Origin: Candidatus Woesebacteria bacterium
GTDB taxonomy: Bacteria; Patescibacteriota; Microgenomatia; UBA8517; UBA10165
Assembly (NCBI GenBank): GCA_002686465.1
Contig: NZCP01000017.1
Coordinates: forward strand, 1 to 6,406
Direction of reading: 5' to 3'
DNA: 6,406 nucleotides
Both the position numbers and the translations under genes were made by a program. Below, piece after piece: positions 1 through 5,752 of this stretch. Position 1 is the first letter of the stretch. The number at the start of each line of letters is the position of its first letter. A model generated the notes under the pieces. That model worked only from the letters and a program-made list of their open reading frames with translations, did not search any database and had not been told where the DNA came from.

Positions 1-1652
1 AGGAGAAGTTTACGGAATGCAAGGAAAAGCTCAAGAAGCTTTGGAAAAAGGATATACCAACAGCTGAGATTGCAAGAGATCTAGGAGTTGACAAGATGAC
101 AGTTTGGCAATGGGGTAAAAAGTTAGGATTAAAAAAACGTACAACATTACTTACTTCAGTGGATGGAAATCGTAGATCCATTATAGAAGTAATTCATGAA
201 CTTTTAAAAACAAATTATGGTGCCGTGTCGGCGCGAGATATTGTTAAAAAAATTAAAAACGCATCTGGCAAAAGCAACTATTATAGTAGTCCTCCGTCTG
301 AACAAACAATACTCAAGCATGTTAAGGAGTCAGGCAAGTTTGAAACCATGATGCTGCCACCGTGGTTAAAAATGAAATTAAATCCCGAGGATCTTCCTAG
401 TGGGTTTGTAAATGAGTGGCGTTACACTGTGGATGCTTTAGCCAATCGTAATGTTGCTGAGAGTTTTAGTGCACTTGCAAACATGCAAAATGATTATCCA
501 AAATACAGGGACCTAATTGATTTCTCTGGGGATGGCAGAATTGTCTTTCTACAGGGTGAGTATGACTGCCTTGTACTGAAGATTGCCAAGATTACAAGTT
601 TGCATAAAGTCTCCACTGGTCATGTTAGGGATTCACTTCTGGACGCTAATCTCTTTGATAATTCATATGGGGGTGCACAGTCTGCAATGCAAATTACGCT
701 AAGCAAGTGGGATGTGCTTTTAAAAAACTTTAACGAGAAGAATCTTAAGAAGATAGAAAACGAGATAGAGGCAAAAATTTCAAACAACAGGCTGCCTACA
801 TCGCTGCACGATAAACTAGATGGAGAAAGTGATCCATCAACGGGCTCGGGAAATGTTAAGGTAGATAAAGAGTTCAGCAACCTTTGCTCTAAAATCTGCC
901 TTGAGCCGCTGAAAGAGTTTGCCCCGAAGGTTGAGCAGTTTCATGTTTTGTCAAGTTCTGACACTAGCAAGCTTGGTTATGCAGGTATGCAAATCGAAGC
1001 AGTTGTCAATAATGAAACTGTTACAATCCAGTTCTGCCTTTCTGACACCAGACCTGAACTGCTTCTTGAGTGGGCTGGCGCCAAAGCCAAAAACAAATCT
1101 TCCAAAACGCAGAGCCCCCGGGATTCACTGCGCCAAACCTTGATCTGCCAGAGATGCTACACAGACAGCGACATCTCCTTCTTGTGTCCGCACATCATGT
1201 ACATTTTTTGGCACTTTTGGGAGGAGGACAAGCCTCCATTTAACAGGAGGGAGATTTCCCTGCTGCTGAATGATCTTTGGTTCTTTTTCAAATGCTGGAA
1301 CCCGCTTGAGGATATACTTTATGATACAATTTTGAGCGCATCCACAGACGACAAACTTTCTTACCTTTCGGCACTGAAGCAGATGATAACTTCCAACAAC
1401 CGTGGCTTTAAGCGCCTGTCTGCCACATACTATGAGGAATTGGCGAGTGACATTCATGCCGAACACAATCAAACTTTCGAGTTTAGTAAAGCCCGTGATA
1501 TACAACGTCGAGAAAACATCAAGTCAACGAAGAAATTATTTTTGGAAATTTGGAAGCACAATAAGGAAATGTGGGACGAAATACTCAACCTTGAACAAAG
1601 AAAAAAGATGCTTCTTCTTTCCTATGTACATGTTGAAGCATCGAACCACTAA
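1..1652 (+). CDS. HTH-containing DNA-binding protein of unknown function, 5' partial
   Basis: The frame is open from base 3, so the protein begins left of the window and the ATG at 96 is internal. Bases 3-95 add 31 codons with no ATG, GTG or TTG. They complete a helix-turn-helix (about 27-143) with the pattern IPTAEIARDLGVDKMTVW followed by LGLKKR, close to the homeodomain-like/GcrA-like HTH class. Counting residues from the ATG at 96, a second probable winged helix lies at 26-83 (spacing reminiscent of HARE-HTH: helix, 'VSARDI', 'TILKHVKESGKF'). A hydrophilic charged stretch covers about 205-255. A Cys/His cluster follows (C351, C354, C364, H366), a possible zinc site, then an aromatic-rich helical region (366-405) and a charged helical C-terminus. 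I recognise no catalytic motif. It converges on the GHKL operon, so co-regulation is not implied. A regulator or DNA-binding accessory protein is likely; the specific role is unknown. Confidence 0.85.
   Translation, partial: EKFTECKEKLKKLWKKDIPTAEIARDLGVDKMTVWQWGKKLGLKKRTTLLTSVDGNRRSIIEVIHELLKTNYGAVSARDIVKKIKNASGKSNYYSSPPSEQTILKHVKESGKFETMMLPPWLKMKLNPEDLPSGFVNEWRYTVDALANRNVAESFSALANMQNDYPKYRDLIDFSGDGRIVFLQGEYDCLVLKIAKITSLHKVSTGHVRDSLLDANLFDNSYGGAQSAMQITLSKWDVLLKNFNEKNLKKIENEIEAKISNNRLPTSLHDKLDGESDPSTGSGNVKVDKEFSNLCSKICLEPLKEFAPKVEQFHVLSSSDTSKLGYAGMQIEAVVNNETVTIQFCLSDTRPELLLEWAGAKAKNKSSKTQSPRDSLRQTLICQRCYTDSDISFLCPHIMYIFWHFWEEDKPPFNRREISLLLNDLWFFFKCWNPLEDILYDTILSASTDDKLSYLSALKQMITSNNRGFKRLSATYYEELASDIHAEHNQTFEFSKARDIQRRENIKSTKKLFLEIWKHNKEMWDEILNLEQRKKMLLLSYVHVEASNH
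27..143 (+). other. helix-turn-helix motif upstream of the first visible ATG
   Basis: Translation in the frame of the 96-1652 gene gives a leading basic helix (EKLKKLWKKD), then 'IPTAEIARDLGV' and a recognition helix 'DKMTVWQWGKKLGL'. This is the usual 'eIA..LGv...tV..w...lGL' HTH pattern. Most of the motif precedes the ATG at 96, so an annotation starting at that ATG would cut the DNA-binding domain in half. That is the main reason for calling this gene 5' partial. Confidence 0.8.
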
Positions 1653-1720
1653 ATCTATACTTGACAGTTTTGAGTAACTTCTTTCTGGGCTTTACCAACA
1701 AATACAAGCGGCATTGAAAG
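1653..1720. other. convergent intergenic gap
   Basis: Sixty-eight bases separate the stop codons of the plus-strand HTH gene (TAA, 1650-1652) and the minus-strand GHKL gene (TGA, 1723-1721). I see no stem-loop and no uninterrupted run of five or more T on either strand. On the plus strand there is a pyrimidine-rich stretch (about 1677-1695) that could act as a weak archaeal terminator. Nothing else is supported here. Confidence 0.5.
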
Positions 1721-4700
1721 TCATGCTGCACATTTCTTGCACAGTGGGTTAGCCACCGGTCGGTCTCCATCAAAGTGCACACCAAATACGGCCAAAACAT
1801 GATCAACGCCTGATGCTTCACTAGTGCACCCATCCGTAGAGCATCTTACTTTTTCCCACTGTACCGAGTCAATAATGTCATACTTTTGCAACATTTTTAC
1901 TACTTTTGTTCTTACATACCCAAGCGCCATCATGTGAGCACTCTCGCTTTCAACCAGCTGATAAAGACACCCCTTCATACTTTGGTCATTGTCAGAGAAA
2001 AGCTCCTCGCGCACTGCATATTCAACCAGTCTGCGGCCAGTCTTCTCGTTGACCCAGTTGTTTGACTTTTCCAGCACCACTCCTTCATGGTTCATAGTTG
2101 GCGGATCAGGGATTTTTTCTATATCTTCCTTCCTGATGAAAGGAGTCTGCTTTATTCTTCTGTTTGGTTCCCCAACCCATTCGGTTAGTTTTAGTGGTGT
2201 ACAGACCAGCGACTTGCCCTCCATCCATTTCTGTTCAACATTTGGCTTTCTGTAAATTTGAACCATGCCATCAAACTCCGGAAATACCATCTTGTACTTT
2301 CCATTCTTCTGATAGTCATGTAGTGCCACAACATAGAAGCCTCCGTCAAATTCGTATACGGAAATCTCAAACCTCTGACCCTTCATCTCAAAATGATATA
2401 CAGTCCTGGTTGCCACTTTCCCTCTTGTTTCTTCAAGGGAGGAAACCTTTGGCACTGGCACAACGCCTGCCTCCCTTTCCATATCCCAGAATGTTAGCAT
2501 CGTCTTTCTGCCATTCTCTATTACAATGTCATTTGGTGTTCCTCCTGAGGTCTGCGTGCTAATGTTCTTAGCGAAGCACTCCATCACCTTCTTTCCATGC
2601 TTGAATATCAGCTCCTTTTTTTCCTGGATCATCTTCCTTCCGATGGTACCAGCACTAGGTTCTGTAACGCCGTAATCAAATCCAGGATGTGTCTCTGACT
2701 TCATTAGGACTATCTGGTCCAAAAATGCATCCATCACTCTTTCCCCTACATACATGGCAACTGCTGGAATCTTTTTTGCTCTGTTGTTTGCTTCCTCGTA
2801 ATTTTTTCCCAAATACTTTCTAACGCTTGGGTTGTTCGCAAAAAATTTTACAAGCCTAGTGCCAGTCTCAAAAATCACATCATCATGCGCATCAGAATTT
2901 TCACTTGGTACAACAGTCCAATCATCTATAATGTTGCTGCCCTCATCTGCAGCCTCAATGGTTATTTCAGTCAGGTCTGGCTCAACTTCTGGTTTGTCAG
3001 GAATGCTGGCCTTAAGATGGAATGTATAACCTTCTTTGTTGCATGTAAAGGGAAAACGCTTGGTTCTGTAATTGTACTTGTTAGTTGGAGTGTCTTCAAC
3101 TGTGTAGTAAAAGTCATGGTCCTTTGCCTTGTCTTCTGAATCATCATCTTCAAAGGAGATAGGAAGTTCTACACCGGCGCTTGACAGGCTCTTTAGTTCC
3201 AATTTGATTTTAGTTCCAGGTGGAACTACGTTTGGGTGCAAATATAGGGTAGCATTTTTTCTTTGGAATGCCTTTGCCTTGTAGGTTGCTTGTGAAAACT
3301 GTATGTCTTTTGTTGGTGGGTTGTCTGCTTCCTCTATGCATGTTAAAAAGCAATGTGTCTTTGCCTCTTGTTTGTTCTTTCTTTCGGTACTGGCATAAAG
3401 CCGAGCCTCTGCATCTATATTATCACATTTTATGATTATAGGAATCTGTGATTCGTTCGTTTGTTTAGTTGTTATTTCTCCTGTTTTGGGATCTTTGATT
3501 TTTAGAACCATCGGTTTTGGCACCGTTTTGTGTAGCGGTTCTATCGTAAAGTATGACATCCCCTCACCAAGAAGTTCGAATTTAACTGGCTGTCCAACTT
3601 TAATTCTGCCAGAATTGATTCTCAGTTTTATTCGGTTTCGTTTGCCTTCAACAATGCCAGGTTCCTCGTTAGCAAAACTTAAGAGCTCAACAGGCTTGAA
3701 ATCTTCTTCAGGACCATCCCCATCGTGCTCTTCCAAATATTCTTTAGCAATTTCGTTGAGTGCATCCATACCCTCGTCCCATGTGTCACTGGATGATGTC
3801 GAGCTAGAGTAGGACTCTCTCTCAAGAATGCCTCTGAGCCAAGACTCTAATTCACCCTTTAATTTCTTGTAAAAATTTGAGCCTGTTTCAAAACCTTCCC
3901 TTGTTCTCTTTAGAATAGGTTGAGGATGTTTTGTGTTTTGCATATAGTCCATGTAAGACTTGGCTGCGCTAGATAGCACCACCACTCCACCAATATGCTC
4001 GGCAGCACTTTGGAACTTGCTGTCAAGCCCGAAAAACGTAAGATCGTAAACTTGCTTGTAATTCCCCTCTATGGAAAGTCCCGCAGTCTTTTCCTCCCCA
4101 GATAGCGTAAGCCTGGTGCCCTTTGCCTTCCATGCCCTTGCAGAAATAATCTTAATGCCGTTACCGTCTTCATCCTTGTAGTCGATGCCTAATGGTATAT
4201 TTTCAAGAACTGGCTGAAGATCTTCCTTGGCATAATCAAAAAACTTTAGAGTTTTTGTGCGGTCTTTCCCATCCTTTCCGGAATAAATTAATTCCACGTC
4301 AAGCCTTTGGTCATTTATTATATTTTTTAGTTCATAATACTTGCAAAGCTTCTTTTCCAAATCAATATCGTTAGGATATGGATGGTTCTTCTCAACATCC
4401 GAATTCCACGGAAACGTAATTATCGTTCCATGTTCAGGAATTATTCTTCCTAAGTTCTTCAGTACCTCTTTGTCCTCAATCTCCTCATATGTCGGATCGT
4501 TATCATTGCTGTTTGGGTTTGAAGGATTAGACCAGAAAGTGTTGACACCAATACTCTTCCCGTTCTTCTTAGAGTATATCCTACATTGATTGTCATAGTT
4601 TCTGTACAGAACGTCAGACAGTCCTCTTCCAAAGCTTCCCCTTGCCTTTGCAGTCTGTGTTTTGTGTTTTTTGGAGTATTGAAACAATACCTCCTCAACT

Positions 4701-4945
4701 CCATCCCAATCTTCAAAAATCCCAGCTGCATAGTCTACTACTGTAAACGTTTCATGTTTTGCATCTGCGTGAATCGCAATCTTTGGTCTTTCTTTGAACT
4801 GGAACCCGTCATCAAGCATTGTATCATAACTACCCCAAGAGTTTGTGAGAATCTCAGTAAGTGCCTTGAGCCATGTTTCGGCGCCCAAACGGTAGTCCAT
4901 AATTCTTCCTCTTGCTGCAACGACTTGTTTGCCCCTTCTAGGCAT
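1721..4945 (-). CDS. GHKL (Hsp90/MutL/MORC-like) ATPase with tandem beta-domains and a C-terminal Cys4 module
   Basis: This is a 1074-residue protein. ATP-binding motifs are in canonical order: N-box E31-x3-N35 (EILTNSWGSYD), D71-Y-A-A-G75-I, lid G103-S-F-G106-R-G108, and G173-T174 before a beta strand. Residues 196-345 look like an S5/transducer region, followed by a conserved-looking helix (RTREGF, about 348-375). A Ser/Asp-rich linker lies at 377-392. Two beta-rich repeats follow (about 427-525 and 553-651) that align to each other with an offset of 126-128 residues. Residues 690-790 are helical, 800-1000 mixed alpha/beta. The C-terminus carries C1035, C1040, D1048-H1049, N1066, C1069 and C1072, an HNH/treble-clef-like pattern. 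No signal peptide or membrane segment is seen, so it should be cytosolic. MORC-like GHKL ATPases are known near restriction-modification genes, where ATP-driven dimer closure on DNA is the family theme. The first gap-free ATG with an RBS-like sequence is used. The ATPase call is firm; the defence role is inferred. Confidence 0.93.
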   Translation of the reverse strand: MPRRGKQVVAARGRIMDYRLGAETWLKALTEILTNSWGSYDTMLDDGFQFKERPKIAIHADAKHETFTVVDYAAGIFEDWDGVEEVLFQYSKKHKTQTAKARGSFGRGLSDVLYRNYDNQCRIYSKKNGKSIGVNTFWSNPSNPNSNDNDPTYEEIEDKEVLKNLGRIIPEHGTIITFPWNSDVEKNHPYPNDIDLEKKLCKYYELKNIINDQRLDVELIYSGKDGKDRTKTLKFFDYAKEDLQPVLENIPLGIDYKDEDGNGIKIISARAWKAKGTRLTLSGEEKTAGLSIEGNYKQVYDLTFFGLDSKFQSAAEHIGGVVVLSSAAKSYMDYMQNTKHPQPILKRTREGFETGSNFYKKLKGELESWLRGILERESYSSSTSSSDTWDEGMDALNEIAKEYLEEHDGDGPEEDFKPVELLSFANEEPGIVEGKRNRIKLRINSGRIKVGQPVKFELLGEGMSYFTIEPLHKTVPKPMVLKIKDPKTGEITTKQTNESQIPIIIKCDNIDAEARLYASTERKNKQEAKTHCFLTCIEEADNPPTKDIQFSQATYKAKAFQRKNATLYLHPNVVPPGTKIKLELKSLSSAGVELPISFEDDDSEDKAKDHDFYYTVEDTPTNKYNYRTKRFPFTCNKEGYTFHLKASIPDKPEVEPDLTEITIEAADEGSNIIDDWTVVPSENSDAHDDVIFETGTRLVKFFANNPSVRKYLGKNYEEANNRAKKIPAVAMYVGERVMDAFLDQIVLMKSETHPGFDYGVTEPSAGTIGRKMIQEKKELIFKHGKKVMECFAKNISTQTSGGTPNDIVIENGRKTMLTFWDMEREAGVVPVPKVSSLEETRGKVATRTVYHFEMKGQRFEISVYEFDGGFYVVALHDYQKNGKYKMVFPEFDGMVQIYRKPNVEQKWMEGKSLVCTPLKLTEWVGEPNRRIKQTPFIRKEDIEKIPDPPTMNHEGVVLEKSNNWVNEKTGRRLVEYAVREELFSDNDQSMKGCLYQLVESESAHMMALGYVRTKVVKMLQKYDIIDSVQWEKVRCSTDGCTSEASGVDHVLAVFGVHFDGDRPVANPLCKKCAA
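1730..1843 (-). other. C-terminal Cys4 zinc module, HNH/treble-clef-like
   Basis: Residues 1035-1072 read C-x4-C, then VDHV, then a turn with G/D, then 'RPVANPLCKKC', ending two residues later. The C..C...DH...N..LC..C order is that of a zinc-bound HNH fold. The final helix that normally follows CxxC, with the His/Asn metal ligand, is absent because the protein stops. It is probably a structural zinc knuckle or a DNA-binding remnant. Nuclease activity is doubtful. Confidence 0.5.
3005..3265 (-). repeat. beta-domain repeat B in the GHKL protein
   Basis: Residues 561-647 form the second copy of the internal duplication. It has the same opening strand pattern and the same closing C-x8-L-x-A-S signature as repeat A. 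Its central part carries an acidic insertion (about 599-610) that repeat A lacks. The copies are old: identity is confined to structural positions and nothing is obvious at the DNA level. Confidence 0.65.
3389..3643 (-). repeat. beta-domain repeat A in the GHKL protein
   Basis: Residues 435-519 form the first copy of an internal duplication. Its start aligns without gaps to residues 561-584: R436/R562, L441/L567, G451/G577, K455/K581, E457/E583 and L458/L584 are identical. Its end, C507...L516-x-A518-S519, matches C635...L644-x-A646-S647. Alternating hydrophobic residues suggest an Ig-like beta sandwich; the fold is inferred. Confidence 0.65.
4406..4888 (-). other. GHKL ATPase domain of the 1074-residue protein
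   Basis: These bases encode about residues 20-180. Visible nucleotide-binding residues are E31 (expected general base), N35 (expected Mg2+ ligand), D71 and G75 (adenine pocket), the glycine-rich lid G103/G106/G108, and T174. The lid (RGSFGRGLSD) matches the 'RG.FGRGl.D' form seen in prokaryotic MORC-like/Hsp90-like ATPases rather than the histidine-kinase form. The first glycine of the usual D-x-G-x-G is alanine (A73). Confidence 0.9.
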
Positions 4946-5657
4946 TTTTTCTCACTCCCATCTTGTTGTCAAGCCATGAAAGAAACTCCTCAAACTTGTC
5001 GAGTCTTGGGTCAGAATGACCGTCCTTTTTGATTGCAATGATTTTGTTTTGGTAAAACTTTCTCTTCTCCCTGTAGTCTTTATCAAAAGTTGTCGAGGAG
5101 TAAAGTATGTTTAGTGATCTGCAAACTGCGGAACTCTCAATGTTTTCAGTGTCCTTTTCCTCAATGAAGTTTTTGTAGAGCATCGAGTCGACCATTTGAT
5201 TGAAGTGCTGCATGTAATCCGTGGTTCCTTTCTCAACAGGACTTGATTCTAGCGTTTCTGTAACTTCAACTTCGCCGGAAAGCACACTCTTTGCTTGTCT
5301 GGCCCATTTCTGGCCCTTTGGCGTTAGAAGCCATTCCCTTCCACCTTTCCCTGCGTTTCCGCCAACAAGATACCCTTGGTCGCTTAGGGTAGACCTTAGC
5401 TTGATCAGCTTTTCCATGTAGTCGGTGTCAGGCATGTCGTCAAATCCGGAAATGTGAAAGTTTTCCGCCTTTGGAAACATCCTCCATAAAGCTAGGCAAA
5501 TATTCTCGTAGCTTGTAATGATATTTTTTTCTCCAAGTGTGCTTACTGCATAACAGCATAACTTACCATAACCATATTTCATGCTAGCCAGTGTCAGGTA
5601 CTTTTTGGAGTCATGCTCCTTGCACGCTTTCCAAATTTCATGTTCATTCATTTTCAT
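4938..5657 (-). CDS. winged-helix protein, partner of the GHKL ATPase
   Basis: This is a 239-residue soluble protein. Residues about 35-120 look like a winged helix-turn-helix: helix 'YENICLALWRMF', a 'DTDYMEKLIKLRSTLSDQGYL' pair of helices, then a wing 'VGGNAGKGG' and strand 'EWLLTPKGQKWA'. The 'glv.G......W.LT..G' ending is common in winged-helix proteins beside large ATPases of defence loci. Residues 145-235 are predicted helical and charged, a possible dimer or partner interface. The ATG at 5657 is preceded in frame by a TGA two codons upstream, so the start must be here or at Met3 (5651). A GGTG lies eight bases upstream of 5657. Its stop overlaps the GHKL start by 8 bp, arguing that the two products are made together. 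The exact family name is not recognised. A DNA-binding or adaptor role for the ATPase is inferred. Confidence 0.88.
   Translation of the reverse strand: MKMNEHEIWKACKEHDSKKYLTLASMKYGYGKLCCYAVSTLGEKNIITSYENICLALWRMFPKAENFHISGFDDMPDTDYMEKLIKLRSTLSDQGYLVGGNAGKGGREWLLTPKGQKWARQAKSVLSGEVEVTETLESSPVEKGTTDYMQHFNQMVDSMLYKNFIEEKDTENIESSAVCRSLNILYSSTTFDKDYREKRKFYQNKIIAIKKDGHSDPRLDKFEEFLSWLDNKMGVRKNA
4951..4959 (-). promoter_or_regulatory. ribosome binding site of the GHKL gene
   Basis: On the minus strand GGGAGTGAG lies five bases before the ATG (4945-4943). It partly matches the archaeal Shine-Dalgarno GGAGGTGA. It sits inside the last codons of the upstream winged-helix gene and supports both this start and translational coupling. 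Confidence 0.55.
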
Positions 5658-5665
5658 TTTTCATA

Positions 5666-5669
5666 CACC
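5666..5669 (-). promoter_or_regulatory. possible ribosome binding site of the winged-helix gene
   Basis: Minus-strand GGTG lies eight bases before the ATG at 5657. It is a short match to the archaeal GGAGGTGA and modestly favours 5657 over the second ATG at 5651. Confidence 0.35.
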
Positions 5670-5675
5670 GGGTGA

Positions 5676-5692
5676 TTCCACATTGTGTGGAA
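5676..5692. promoter_or_regulatory. perfect 7-bp inverted repeat, candidate operator
   Basis: TTCCACA-TTG-TGTGGAA is a perfect palindrome with a 3-base centre, 19 bases before the winged-helix start. It is followed at 5695-5702 by the perfect 8-bp palindrome GTAATTAC. It falls where transcription should begin if 5711-5719 is the TATA box, a usual place for an archaeal repressor site. It is not followed by a T-run, so it is unlikely to be a terminator. A short hairpin in the leader RNA is the alternative. Confidence 0.4.
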
Positions 5693-5710
5693 AAGTAATT
5701 ACACATGCGT

Positions 5711-5719
5711 TACATAAAA
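5711..5719 (-). promoter_or_regulatory. candidate TATA box for the winged-helix/GHKL operon
   Basis: Minus-strand TTTTATGTA is the best TATA-like element in the gap. A start site about 25 bases downstream would fall near 5690, leaving a leader of about 30 bases before the ATG. No clear purine-rich BRE precedes it, so the call is tentative. Confidence 0.3.
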
Positions 5720-5741
5720 CACTGATCATCACAATCATCAT

Positions 5742-5747
5742 AAAAAA
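5742..5747 (-). terminator. T-run terminator after the DGQHR-like gene
   Basis: Six consecutive T on the minus strand begin five bases after the TAA stop (5755-5753), with no stem-loop. T-runs of this kind are the usual intrinsic terminators in archaea. It suggests that some transcripts end here and that the next two genes have their own promoter. Confidence 0.4.
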
Positions 5748-5752
5748 TGGGG

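Noticed and set aside
1125..1505. 126-residue minus-strand open frame inside the HTH gene
   Set aside because: It lies wholly within the plus-strand coding region, has no recognisable domain and no plausible RBS, and reads as a shadow frame.
1585..1833. Overlapping minus-strand frame after the Cys4 module as a frameshifted end of an HNH domain
   Set aside because: Neither the frame after the TGA nor the shifted frame gives the expected helix with His/Asn after CxxC. The shifted peptide is basic and low in structure, so a frameshift is not supported.
2164..2562. 132-residue plus-strand open frame inside the GHKL gene
   Set aside because: It is rich in Pro, Ser and His in a way typical of antisense translation, and it overlaps the conserved C-terminal part of the ATPase.
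4586..5032. 148-residue plus-strand frame opposite the ATPase start
   Set aside because: It is antisense to the GHKL ATP-binding motifs and the end of the winged-helix gene. Its Cys/Ser/Phe-rich composition looks like a shadow.
5676..5692. Palindrome read as a terminator of the DGQHR-like gene
   Set aside because: On the minus strand no T-run follows the stem, and a T-run already sits directly after the stop codon of that gene.
5725..5740. Two copies of ATCATCA spaced by two bases in the intergenic gap
   Set aside because: Only two short low-complexity copies are present; this is too little to call a binding array or iteron.
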